DNA from: Nitrosococcus wardiae
GTDB lineage: Bacteria; Pseudomonadota; Gammaproteobacteria; Nitrosococcales; Nitrosococcaceae
Reading direction: 5' to 3'
DNA: 64,000 bases
Assembly: GCF_004421105.1 (NCBI RefSeq)
Contig: NZ_CP038033.1
Location: 3,429,659 to 3,493,658 of the forward strand
Below are positions 1 to 8,061 of this stretch, piece after piece (position 1 is the stretch's first letter; the number at the start of each line of letters is the position of its first letter). The notes below the pieces were generated by a model. It did no database searches. It was not told where the DNA came from and worked only from the letters and a program-made list of their open reading frames with translations. Made by a program: the position numbers and the translations under genes.

Positions 1-30
1 TTTTAAAGTGAGATGTCCTAGAAAGAATCA

Positions 31-54
31 GGGAGGGGAACTGAGCCCCCTCCC
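31..54 (-). terminator. Terminator-like hairpin after the Flp pilin gene
   Basis: Inverted repeat with arms GGGAGGGG (31-38) and CCCCTCCC (47-54), directly downstream of the minus-strand pilin stop codon. On the minus strand the stem is followed by a short, only partly T-rich stretch. It resembles an intrinsic terminator with a weak U tract. Confidence 0.6.
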
Positions 55-63
55 TGCCAACAA

Positions 64-255
64 TTACTGAGTAGCTGCGGTACCGCTGACAGCCTGGGCA
101 ATTTCATTGATTCTGGCGCTAATATTCTTCCCCAGCAGTGAGAACATTCCAACAGCACCCATTACGACCAAACCACCTGCCACCGCATATTCGGTCATGG
201 TTAGGCCTTCTTCATCGCGCAAGAAAGAACGGATTTTTTGGGTCAGATTGCTCAT
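64..255 (-). CDS. Flp/Fap-type pilin
   Basis: Small type IVb (Flp) prepilin, about 63 residues, the structural subunit of Tad-type pili. The N-terminal part is short and charged and ends in DEEG. It is followed by LTMTEYA and a hydrophobic segment, as in Flp prepilins, which are cleaved after Gly and carry Glu+5 and Tyr+6. The ATG at 255 is chosen because GGAGGA lies just upstream of it; an in-frame ATG 15 bases earlier would place that ribosome site inside the gene. No Tad assembly genes are in the window, but the TPR lipoprotein at 1.7 kb is of a kind often found in tad loci. A hairpin terminator follows the gene. Confidence 0.85.
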   Translation of the reverse strand: MSNLTQKIRSFLRDEEGLTMTEYAVAGGLVVMGAVGMFSLLGKNISARINEIAQAVSGTAATQ

Positions 256-338
256 GGTATCTTCCTCCATCGTTATAAATTTTGTTAACTCAAACTCATC
301 CCAGACAGCGGTAAGGTTGATGTAAAATTGGTTGTGTT

Positions 339-360
339 GTTTACCGTTGTCTTGGTAAAC
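339..360. promoter_or_regulatory. Inverted repeat upstream of the pilin gene
   Basis: GTTTACC (339-345) and GGTAAAC (354-360) form a perfect 7-base inverted repeat with an 8-base spacer, in the gap between the regulator gene and the pilin gene. The minus-strand T run needed for a terminator is absent. An operator site is possible; this is inference. Confidence 0.3.
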
Positions 361-437
361 ATTATGGGACAGAGGCGATTTAAGTGTTATGAAAATCTTG
401 CGATTGATTAGAACTGTTTTGCTTTTACCGTGACAAC

Positions 438-1292
438 CTAGGAAACTTGGGAGGAAGAAGACAAGGAAGTATGCAAATTCTCCAGATCGGCCTTATAGCG
501 AGAAGGAGTCATGCCCACATAACGCCGAAAGGTGCGGGTAAAATAAGACAGATCCCGGAAGCCCACGGTATAGCAAACATCCGTAACCGAGGCGCTCGGA
601 TTTTTAAGTAAGCGCACGGCCTCGGTCATCCGCCGGCGGATAACAAATTCTTGGAAGGTCATGCCGTAGGCTTGCTTGAAATAGCGGCTGAACTGAAAAG
701 GCGTCATGCCGCAAAGCTCGGCTACTTGGGATTGGAAAATATTCTCATGGAGATGCTTTTCTATATAAGAGATGCCCGCATTAATGGCGTTTTTTTTTTG
801 CGACGAAGGTCGGAAACGGGCATCGGTAGGTATGGAATGGGGGGGTAAAATCGCTTTCCTGGACATTCCTCGATGCCGCTCTGCAACTACAAGCTCAAGA
901 CTTTCCATGCAGTGCAGAATATCGTCGACTACCAGGGGCTTTACAAAATAATCCCAAACCCGCGAACGAAACGCCCAGACAGCAAATGCCTCGGAATGTT
1001 GTTCCGTGACCAAGATAATAGGGATAGAGGGATAGTGGAGCTTAGTCTGCTGGAGGAATGAAAGCCTAGCAATGTCGGGATAATCGTATTCGAAAAAAAA
1101 GACCTGAGCTGCCGTCTCCACTATCTTCTTGGGGATATCCCCCGTCCAAGAAATATGATGCACAACCGCCTGCTGTTCCAGGATATGCTGGAGATCAGAC
1201 TTGCCATCAGGTGACGTTAGCTCTCCCCTCTGCTGCCTCAGATCGATTAAAAGTAGGGTTAACCTTTCTGAAGCCGATGCTTCCTTCCTCAT
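438..1292 (-). CDS. AraC-family regulator with receiver-like N-terminus
   Basis: A 284-residue transcription factor. Residues about 185-275 form an AraC/XylS domain with both helix-turn-helix units: the first around VAELCGMTPFQFSRYFK, the second around VTDVCYTVGFRDLSYFTRTF, followed by the MTPSRYK signature. The N-terminal 140 residues resemble a response-regulator receiver fold (LLLIDLR, IPIILVTE, DYFVKPL with the conserved Lys). The aspartate pocket is poorly conserved, so phosphorylation is doubtful. The gene lies upstream of the pilin gene in the same orientation. Control of the pilin or of the divergent TPR lipoprotein gene is a positional inference. Confidence 0.8.
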   Translation of the reverse strand: MRKEASASERLTLLLIDLRQQRGELTSPDGKSDLQHILEQQAVVHHISWTGDIPKKIVETAAQVFFFEYDYPDIARLSFLQQTKLHYPSIPIILVTEQHSEAFAVWAFRSRVWDYFVKPLVVDDILHCMESLELVVAERHRGMSRKAILPPHSIPTDARFRPSSQKKNAINAGISYIEKHLHENIFQSQVAELCGMTPFQFSRYFKQAYGMTFQEFVIRRRMTEAVRLLKNPSASVTDVCYTVGFRDLSYFTRTFRRYVGMTPSRYKADLENLHTSLSSSSQVS

Positions 1293-1702
1293 GCTGGTTC
1301 CGAAATCTTTTCATACGGTGATTAATCTCCCTATATGTTTCGGCACCTTGGCCTTGAGGTTTAACATTCTTAAAAATCGGGGTAGCTTGGAGCTGGACTA
1401 GGCATAGAGAGAGGCAACAAGTAGCGTGCGCACGAAAGGGCTAATAGGTCGCTTCTTGCTGCCGATATGAGTAAGACATCACCCTTTGTAAAAATAGTTA
1501 AGTACCTATGAATAAAATATGAAGTGTTTTAGGAACGAGCCGGTAGTGTTCCGCCAACCCGTTTTTCCTCCCTGAAAAAAGGGTTGGCGGGGACTTCCCT
1601 GTCCCCTGGCTCTACGCCACCGGCTCGCTTCAGAACTACTTAAAAACTTTCACTGAGAGACTTACATTCCATTTCTCCCATGAAATCGGCTAAGGATAAA
1701 AA
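1293..1702. other. Intergenic region with a branched palindromic element
   Basis: 410 bases without a convincing gene, between divergent genes. It contains a structured repeat (1536-1627). The outer arms CGAGCCGG (1536-1543) and CCGGCTCG (1620-1627) enclose two hairpins: CCGCCAACCC/GGGTTGGCGG (1551-1560/1581-1590) and GGGGAC/GTCCCC (1589-1594/1601-1606). A 20-base word at 1499-1518 recurs at 41898-41917. Confidence 0.6.
1536..1627. repeat. Branched palindromic repeat (copy A)
   Basis: Nested inverted repeats predict a three-way structure in single-stranded form. The first hairpin has a 10-base perfect stem, extended by a T-run/A-run. The core TGTTCCGCCAACCCG resembles the arm of the element at 43088-43143 (TGTTCCGCAAACCCG on the opposite strand), so both may belong to one dispersed palindromic family. 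No coding potential is evident. Confidence 0.5.
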
Positions 1703-2617
1703 ATGGATAGCCTAGATTCTCAACCATACCCACAAGGAATGAGATTACTCGTACAGATAATGCTGCTAGCATTGTCAACCTCACTTTTGGGTTGCGCCAC
1801 TGCCACCAAGCCTCCTCCTGAGAATAGGGATGCCGCTGCCCCCGATCCCCAAGCTGTTCAAAAAGCGATAGAGACTGGCGACCAAGCCTTCAAGGCAGGC
1901 AATAGGGATCTGGCCTTATTTCATTACGTCAAGGTCTTAACCTTAGATCAAGAAAATATTAATGCCCTCTATAAAATAGCCACCATACACCGGGAAAAAA
2001 GAAATACGGAACTAGCCGAGAAAGCTTATCGGGACACGCTAAAACAAAAAGCGAATCATGCCGGAGCATTGGAAGGATTCGGATTATTGCAACTCCATAA
2101 AAAGGAGTTTGAGTTGGCGAAGGATAAATTCGCAGCCGCGGTTAAAATAGATCCAAAACGCTGGCGGGCCCATAATGGCCTGGGGGTGATTGCTGATCTT
2201 CGCAAGGATTACGTCACTGCACAGCAACATTACCAAGCCGCCCTGGAAATCAAACCAGGACTTCCCTTGTTACTCAACAATCTCGGGTATTCCCATTATC
2301 TTGCGGGGGATTGGGAATTGGCCCGTTCTTTTTTTGAAAAAATCTTGGCCAAAGATTCTCGTTATGAAAAGGCCTGGGCTAATCTGGGTCTTATCTACGT
2401 ACGTCAGGGCCATCATGATAAAGCCACAGGCGCTTTCCAAAACATTATGGATGAACCCGAATCCCTCTACCATATCGGGTATATTCTGATGATGGAGGGC
2501 GAGCATCGAACCGCTGAAAAATATTTCCGTAAAGCCATCCATGCTTCACCCACCTATTATCCAGAAGCCAATGACAACTTGGAGAAAATTCAGGCCCTTC
2601 TTAAAGCAAACGGATAG
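1703..2617 (+). CDS. TPR-repeat lipoprotein
   Basis: A 304-residue exported lipoprotein. The signal peptide ends in a lipobox (LLGC, Cys31), which predicts lipid anchoring. From about residue 55 to the end it consists of consecutive tetratricopeptide repeats, with the typical A-x-x-Y/W...A-x-x-x-L spacing (for example YVKVLTLDQENINALYKIA and WANLGLIYVRQGHHDKATGAF). TPR lipoproteins of this kind (PilF/TadD-like) help assemble pilus secretins. With a Flp pilin 1.4 kb away, a TadD-like role is plausible but inferred. The start at 1703 has AAGGAT upstream; an internal Met13 is also possible. It is followed after 12 bases by a small exported protein gene. Confidence 0.75.
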   Translation: MDSLDSQPYPQGMRLLVQIMLLALSTSLLGCATATKPPPENRDAAAPDPQAVQKAIETGDQAFKAGNRDLALFHYVKVLTLDQENINALYKIATIHREKRNTELAEKAYRDTLKQKANHAGALEGFGLLQLHKKEFELAKDKFAAAVKIDPKRWRAHNGLGVIADLRKDYVTAQQHYQAALEIKPGLPLLLNNLGYSHYLAGDWELARSFFEKILAKDSRYEKAWANLGLIYVRQGHHDKATGAFQNIMDEPESLYHIGYILMMEGEHRTAEKYFRKAIHASPTYYPEANDNLEKIQALLKANG

Positions 2618-2629
2618 AGGAGAATAATC

Positions 2630-2974
2630 ATGTCTGGGCAAATAAGAAAAAAACTCGCTTTGATGTTAATCGTCATTTTGGTATTGACCACCACTGGTCC
2701 TGCTTTTTCTCAAGAAAACATCGAAGAACCTAGATGGACAGTATCAGAAGCCTTGACAGAGGTTTTAATTCTTCGTCCTCTAGGGCTTGTGGGGACGATT
2801 GTGGGAACGGCAGTTTTTATTGGGATCAGTCCTCTCACTGCCCTCGCCAGCATAGCGGATAGAGAGGCGTTTAAAGTGACAGGTCAAACCTTAGTCGTGG
2901 CCCCTGCCGAGTTCACTTTTAAAAGGCCTCTAGGGCACTATGAAAAGGATTATTATGCGCCCCCAAAACAATAA
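2630..2974 (+). CDS. Small exported protein of unknown function
   Basis: 114 residues. A strong ribosome site (GAGGAG) precedes the ATG. The N-terminus is a cleavable signal peptide ending near AFS-Q (about residue 28). One further hydrophobic, glycine-rich segment follows (about residues 52-78, LGLVGTIVGTAVFIGISPL). The tail is short, basic and aromatic. I do not recognise the family. It lies 12 bases after the TPR lipoprotein gene and is probably cotranscribed with it, so a shared envelope role is likely. Confidence 0.65.
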   Translation: MSGQIRKKLALMLIVILVLTTTGPAFSQENIEEPRWTVSEALTEVLILRPLGLVGTIVGTAVFIGISPLTALASIADREAFKVTGQTLVVAPAEFTFKRPLGHYEKDYYAPPKQ

Positions 2975-3113
2975 CCCGGCCATTTAGATATCTCGGCAAA
3001 AAGCTTGAGAAGAATGCGGTCGGTTTCACATTGCTCAACCACCCCTACGAGCCGATCAGCCCCATGCGCTGTGGGCACGAAGAGGCATCGGCGGGGATGA
3101 GTGCTAAAAAAAC

Positions 3114-3794
3114 TTACGGTACTTGCTCAGCAAGCCGTTCTAGAACCACAAGGGAAAAGGTATTGAGTATGGCATGGGCAAAAATTGCCGGCCACAGGGT
3201 TCCCCACCGTATCGTTAAAGCGGCAAGCACAATGCCGAACAGAGTCGTTTGCGCTACTCCGATCCATCCTTGGTAGAGATGACCTAATCCGAACATAAAG
3301 GAGGATAACAATACGGGCCCCCATCGGCCTCCCAATGCAGTCCGGCATCGAGTCAGGAGGAAACCTCGGGCCGTTATTTCCTCATACACCCCCACAAAGA
3401 ACATCATAGCGATAATTCCGGCAAAGGGTATTTCACCACTCAAGTAAGTGGCGATCACTTTAAGCTGACTCATATGTTGCTTGAGTAATGGCGGGTCAAT
3501 CATAAATATCACCGTTGTCAGCACCATATTGGCGCCAATACAACTGAACAACCCTACCAGCGTCCGGCCCAGATCCTTAAAAGTGATTGCTTGTAATCCA
3601 AGGTGCCGCCAACTCTGCCCCCGCATGGCCAACAGGAGGCGTAAGCCGAGGAGAATGACCACTCCCTGCAATATCAATAGCAAGGAAAATTGATGCTGGG
3701 CCATCAATGCGCCCATTAGCCCAATAGCTACTCCACTCACCCCCACTAAGATCAGGGCAAGAATAATATCCACCCATGCTTGCCGCCGGTTCAT
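3114..3794 (-). CDS. CPBP-family intramembrane metalloprotease
   Basis: A 226-residue polytopic membrane protein with the hallmarks of the CPBP/Abi (CAAX-protease-like) family: a Glu-Glu motif followed by an Arg (EEITARGFLL, about residues 138-147), a conserved FGLGHLYQG with the metal-ligand His, and a third motif FAHAILNTF. About six to seven hydrophobic segments are visible. Members are intramembrane metal-dependent proteases, often of unknown substrate. The neighbouring oxidase gene lies 42 bases upstream on the same strand, with no clear functional link. Confidence 0.85.
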   Translation of the reverse strand: MNRRQAWVDIILALILVGVSGVAIGLMGALMAQHQFSLLLILQGVVILLGLRLLLAMRGQSWRHLGLQAITFKDLGRTLVGLFSCIGANMVLTTVIFMIDPPLLKQHMSQLKVIATYLSGEIPFAGIIAMMFFVGVYEEITARGFLLTRCRTALGGRWGPVLLSSFMFGLGHLYQGWIGVAQTTLFGIVLAALTIRWGTLWPAIFAHAILNTFSLVVLERLAEQVP

Positions 3795-3835
3795 GCCAAT
3801 ACTCTACCTAAGTTTTTTAAACTGTAAAACAACCG

Positions 3836-6748
3836 CTAAACAGAGAGAAGCGCTTTCTGCAACAACTCCGCAGGATGATAGGCCAGGACTTGGGTACCAT
3901 CTTTGATCTGGGTCCGACAACTGATGCCCGGTGCACACACCAATGTGCCCGCTGGGGCCCGGCGAACCGCCGGCAATAACACCAGCTCACCAATACGCAA
4001 CGACAACTCATAATGCTCCTGTTCATAGCCAAAAGCTCCCGCCATCCCGCAGCAACCCGAAGGAATAGCTTCGATAACCGCTCCTCTCATCAAGGCTAGC
4101 GTATCTAAAAGGGGTTGCATTCCAGCAAGGGCCTTGCCGTGACAATGGCCATGAACCAAAATACGGCGGCTTCGATCATCAAAAAATGACGGATGGATAT
4201 GTCCAACGGCCGCTTCCCGGGCCATGAACTCTTCGAATAACTGGGCCTTGCCCGCAATGGCTTCAGCCCGACGGCGGCTCTCGCCCACGGGCAACAAAAC
4301 TAAAGCTTCATCCCGGAATGTCAACAACTCCGACGGTTCCAACCCAATTAATGGTTTGCCTTCGGCGGCATAGGGATAAAGGACGGTAATCGCCTCCTGA
4401 AACCGCTCCTGGGCGTGAGTCAACAACCCCTGACTGAGCTGAATCCTTCCTGACGACAACCAGGGGGTCACGGTGACTCCATATCCCAGTTGCTCTAGGC
4501 AATTGACGGCCGACATCCCAATCTGGGGAGCAAAGAACTCGGTCCAGAGATCATTGATCAGCACCACTTCGCCAAGATGCCCCCCATGAGCATGGGGAGA
4601 GCGGTCTCGAAGCTGGGAACTAAAGGTTCGATGCGCCAGGGTGGGAAGTTGGCGTTGAGGATGCAGCTTTAATGCTCGCCGAGGCCACTTCAAAGCCAAT
4701 AGTCCATTGGCCACGGCGGGCAGAAAGGAGCCTAGCCAGGCCAAACGTTGGAACTGACTCAACGCCCGAGCGCGCCAGGGAAGACCATAGCGGTTCTGGT
4801 ATTGCTGTAGGAATTCTGCCTTCATGAGCGCCATGTCAACCCCAGCCGGACATTCAGTCTTACACCCCTTGCAAGCCAGGCATAGATCCAGCGCCTCTTT
4901 AAGCAAAGGGCTATCTCTACCTGTCAACCCTCCAGGCGAAGCCAACACTTGCCGGAAAACATTGGCCCGGCCCCGGGTACCATGCTGCTCTTCCTGGGTC
5001 ACCCTATAGGAGGGACACATGGTTCCCTGACCGGCCCCTTTGAGACAGACGGCCGCCCCATTGCAGCGGGCCCCAGCGCCCCGTAAGCCTTGGTCTTTGC
5101 TCCAATCTAGAAACGACAACGTAGGTCCTAGAGGGGTTTCCTGCTGGGTGCGGAGGGAGTCCAGCAAGGGGGGAGGCTCCAGGATTTTGCCAGGATTGAA
5201 GCACTGGTGGGGATCGGCCGCCTGCTTAATGCGGCGCAGCAGGGCAATAATTTCCTTGCCCAAGAGGGTTTCCAGAAACGAGGCCCGTAACCGTCCGTCA
5301 CCATGTTTGGCGGAAAAAACCCCCCTAAACGCTTTCACCAGTTCCACCATTTGAGTCATGATGGATTGAAAGCGGGCTTGATCTTCCACCAGCTCCAGAT
5401 CTAACTTGGGCCGCAAGTGCAACAACCCCCGCCCTGCCGATCCATAAATCACACAATCAACCTGATAGCGGGCCATTAAAGTTCGCACCTGGATAACATA
5501 TTGGGGTAAATCCGCCACGGCAACCGCAGTATCTTCAATACCGGTCACGGCCTTACGTTTACCCGCTACCCCCATGAGCAACCCCAGACCCGCGCGGCGC
5601 ACTGCCCATGCTTGTTCCGGGAATGGCAGCACCGGCGCCCCATAACAGCCATTCCCCCCACCCAAGGCTCCCGCTAAAGCCTCCCCCCGCCCCTGCAATT
5701 GGCCCCCATCACCTTCCAGTTCAATGAGCAGCACCGCCGCCGGCGCCCCTTCTATCCAGGCACAATTGTTTGCCTGCTCCGGGTTACTTCGGGCCAAATC
5801 CAATATCGTTTTATCCAATAACTCCACCGCCACCGGCTGGTGCTCTAGCACCATGGCCACTGCCCCCAAGGCCCCCTCAAGGCTACTAAAGTGAGCCCCA
5901 ATGAGGGTCCGCTCCTTTGGCAGAGGGACCAGTTTTAAGGTGGCTTCAACAACCAGTGACAAGGTCCCCTCGCTACCACAGAAAAAAGGCGCTAGATTGA
6001 AAGGCCGACCATCGCTCACCCAGGGTTGCCCCTGGGCTAATAGGTCCAGAGGATAACCCTGATTGCAAGGAATCCCGCGGGTACTGGGATAGCGATCTAA
6101 GATCACTTCCCGCTGTTCCTCCACAGCCTCAACCACGGCACGGTAAATCTTCCCTTCCAGGGAATTCAGCGCCAGTTTCGCTTCCAATTCGCCGGGGCTT
6201 AGCGGTCCAAAGCCAACTACACTGCCATCACTAAGGACCGCTTTAACCGCAAGCACATGGTCCCGAGTCGTCCCATCGCGGAGGCTGTGCAGACCCCAAG
6301 CATTGTTGCCCATCATGCCGCCTATCTGACAACGGCTGCTCGTCGAAGGGTCCGGTGCAAACATCAAGCCTGAGGGCCGAAGCTGCTCATTCAAGCCATC
6401 TAAAACCACTCCCGGCTGTACCCGCGCCCGGCGACCCTGGACATCAATTTCCAACACTTTGGTCAAGTGCCGAGAAACATCGACCACCAACCCTTCACCC
6501 ACACATTGGCCTGCCAAACTAGTACCCGCGGCACGGGGAATCAGGGAAATCCGGTGACGGTTAGCAAAATCTATCAGCACCACACAATCTTCAACACTGC
6601 GAGGGCGAACCACCCCCAAGGGGAGTTGCTGATAGGGAGAAGCATCGGTAGCATAAAGCATCCGGCTCAAACGATCGGTCAGCACTTCCCCCTGGATTGC
6701 TTTTGAAAGCTCTTGGAAGGAATAATTACTGCTTAATTGAGGCATCAT
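3836..6748 (-). CDS. FAD-linked oxidase fused to Fe-S/CCG domain (GlcD-GlcF type)
   Basis: A 970-residue D-2-hydroxyacid-dehydrogenase-like protein that joins what are often separate subunits. The N-terminal half is an FAD-binding PCMH domain (PRAAGTSLAGQCVGEG, about residues 52-67), followed by a VAO-type FAD oxidase C-terminal domain. Around residues 575-645 are two cysteine clusters; the second is CLACKGCKTECP, typical of 4Fe-4S binding. The C-terminal part has the HCHGKAL and SGCCGMAGAFGYE motifs of CCG domains. The architecture matches the YdiJ-like family, which oxidises D-lactate or D-2-hydroxyglutarate-type substrates; the exact substrate cannot be read from the sequence. Two adjacent ATGs at the start make it uncertain by one codon. 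The deaminase gene lies just upstream on the same strand. Confidence 0.85.
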   Translation of the reverse strand: MMPQLSSNYSFQELSKAIQGEVLTDRLSRMLYATDASPYQQLPLGVVRPRSVEDCVVLIDFANRHRISLIPRAAGTSLAGQCVGEGLVVDVSRHLTKVLEIDVQGRRARVQPGVVLDGLNEQLRPSGLMFAPDPSTSSRCQIGGMMGNNAWGLHSLRDGTTRDHVLAVKAVLSDGSVVGFGPLSPGELEAKLALNSLEGKIYRAVVEAVEEQREVILDRYPSTRGIPCNQGYPLDLLAQGQPWVSDGRPFNLAPFFCGSEGTLSLVVEATLKLVPLPKERTLIGAHFSSLEGALGAVAMVLEHQPVAVELLDKTILDLARSNPEQANNCAWIEGAPAAVLLIELEGDGGQLQGRGEALAGALGGGNGCYGAPVLPFPEQAWAVRRAGLGLLMGVAGKRKAVTGIEDTAVAVADLPQYVIQVRTLMARYQVDCVIYGSAGRGLLHLRPKLDLELVEDQARFQSIMTQMVELVKAFRGVFSAKHGDGRLRASFLETLLGKEIIALLRRIKQAADPHQCFNPGKILEPPPLLDSLRTQQETPLGPTLSFLDWSKDQGLRGAGARCNGAAVCLKGAGQGTMCPSYRVTQEEQHGTRGRANVFRQVLASPGGLTGRDSPLLKEALDLCLACKGCKTECPAGVDMALMKAEFLQQYQNRYGLPWRARALSQFQRLAWLGSFLPAVANGLLALKWPRRALKLHPQRQLPTLAHRTFSSQLRDRSPHAHGGHLGEVVLINDLWTEFFAPQIGMSAVNCLEQLGYGVTVTPWLSSGRIQLSQGLLTHAQERFQEAITVLYPYAAEGKPLIGLEPSELLTFRDEALVLLPVGESRRRAEAIAGKAQLFEEFMAREAAVGHIHPSFFDDRSRRILVHGHCHGKALAGMQPLLDTLALMRGAVIEAIPSGCCGMAGAFGYEQEHYELSLRIGELVLLPAVRRAPAGTLVCAPGISCRTQIKDGTQVLAYHPAELLQKALLSV

Positions 6749-6766
6749 GCTCCCTATTGCTCTCTA

Positions 6767-7234
6767 TCAGTAAAGGATTCGATCCGATTTTTCCTTCCAG
6801 CGCCGAAAGACATCGAGAACCTCTTCCCGCATAAGTTGGATCATGGGAATATGACGCCTACTCGGCTCAAGGCAGAGTTCATCATAAATTGCGGCATCGG
6901 CAAAACCAATACTGGCTGCATCTTCTCGGCTAGCGGCATAGTAGATACCATCGAGATGGGCCCAGTAAGCAGCCCCCAAGCACATGGGGCAAGGTTCACA
7001 ACTGCAATATAAAGCACAACCCTCGAGATGAAAATGATTAAGATTCTGACAAGCCATCCGAATGGCTTGAATTTCCGCATGGGCGGTGGGATCACGCAAC
7101 CTAATGACCCCATTACAAGCGCGCCCCAGTATCTCCCCATCACGAACTACCAGGGCCCCGAAAGGTCCTCCAAGATCATCGCCCATGCCTTGACTTGCTA
7201 ACCTAATTGCCTCTGCCATGAACTCTGGATTCAT
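6767..7234 (-). CDS. Nucleoside/guanine deaminase (CDA superfamily)
   Basis: A 155-residue zinc-dependent deaminase. The catalytic HAE motif (HAEIQAIRMA) and the zinc motif PCPMCLGAAYWA are both present. The stretch YYAASREDAASIGFADAAIYDEL resembles bacterial guanine deaminases of the small CDA type more than TadA. It probably deaminates guanine to xanthine. The RBS GGAGGA is 5 bases before the ATG and lies directly after a terminator-like hairpin (7246-7272). It sits 18 bases upstream of the oxidase gene, so the two may be cotranscribed. Confidence 0.8.
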   Translation of the reverse strand: MNPEFMAEAIRLASQGMGDDLGGPFGALVVRDGEILGRACNGVIRLRDPTAHAEIQAIRMACQNLNHFHLEGCALYCSCEPCPMCLGAAYWAHLDGIYYAASREDAASIGFADAAIYDELCLEPSRRHIPMIQLMREEVLDVFRRWKEKSDRILY

Positions 7235-7245
7235 AAATCCTCCGC

Positions 7246-7272
7246 AAAAAAACCCGCGACTTCAGCCGCGGG
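7246..7272 (-). terminator. Terminator-like hairpin in the deaminase leader
   Basis: On the minus strand the sequence reads as stem CCCGCG/CGCGGG (7267-7272 and 7253-7258) followed by seven T (7252-7246), then immediately the RBS and ATG of the deaminase gene. It has the form of an intrinsic terminator. It may act as an attenuator, or it may be the right end of a lost IS605-like element, whose ends often have this shape. Confidence 0.5.
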
Positions 7273-7371
7273 AGGAAAGGTTAATTAAGGCGACGACTCA
7301 ACCACAAGTCTAATTTACTGTTAGAGTAAGCATAAGCACTTCCGCTAGTAGGACCCTAGAGCAATTTTGAA

Positions 7372-8061
7372 ATGACGGCAGTATTAGAACTCCTTAACCT
7401 TAGCAAATCTTACTGGGAAGGCGAGACTGAGCACCGGGTACTCCATGGGCTCACCGCCACTGTGCAAAAGGGTGAATGCGTGGTTCTACTTGGGCGCAGC
7501 GGCTCGGGTAAATCCACCCTCCTCAATCTTATTGCGGGCATTGATTTTCCCAGCACCGGTGAAGTGAAAATCAATGGGATATCTCTAATGCAACTCTCCG
7601 AAGAAGATCGGACCTTGCTGCGCCGACGCCATATTGGATTCATCTTTCAATTCTTCAATCTCATCCCCACCCTGACTGTAGAAGAAAATCTGCTGCTGCC
7701 ACTGGAGCTTAATGGTCGCAATAGTCCCGCTGAGCGCGCTCACGCCCGAAATTTGCTCCAGGAAGTCGGCCTCCTAGAACGGGCTCAAAGCTCTCCAGAT
7801 GAACTCTCCGGTGGCGAACAACAGCGGGTGGCCATCGCCCGAGCCCTAGTCCACGATCCCTTGCTCATACTGGCTGATGAACCCACGGGGAATCTGGATC
7901 TGGAAACCGGACAACGGGTTTTATCCCTCTTAGACCGTCTCACCAAACAAGCCGGCAAAACTCTCATCATGGTCACCCATAGCCCAGAAGTGGTCGGGCA
8001 AGCGGATCGCATTCTGCGGTTACGCGCAGGAGGATTAGTCGCCGAGGAGCTCCCCCAATGA
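7372..8061 (+). CDS. ABC transporter ATP-binding protein (LolD/MacB-like)
   Basis: A 229-residue ATPase with Walker [11 protein letters not shown] (about residues 42-51), a Q-loop, the signature [15 protein letters not shown], Walker [10 protein letters not shown] and a switch His (VTHS). The sequence type is that of the LolD/MacB/YbbA class, which powers FtsX-like permeases moving lipoproteins, lipids or peptides. Its stop overlaps the permease start by four bases (ATGA), which implies translational coupling. No strong ribosome site is visible before the ATG. Confidence 0.9.
   Translation: MTAVLELLNLSKSYWEGETEHRVLHGLTATVQKGECVVLLGRSGSGKSTLLNLIAGIDFPSTGEVKINGISLMQLSEEDRTLLRRRHIGFIFQFFNLIPTLTVEENLLLPLELNGRNSPAERAHARNLLQEVGLLERAQSSPDELSGGEQQRVAIARALVHDPLLILADEPTGNLDLETGQRVLSLLDRLTKQAGKTLIMVTHSPEVVGQADRILRLRAGGLVAEELPQ

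Noticed and set aside
1536-1627. Integron attC site
   Set aside because: The arms do not match the R'/R'' core consensus (GTTRRRY and RYYYAAC), so an integron cassette is unlikely.
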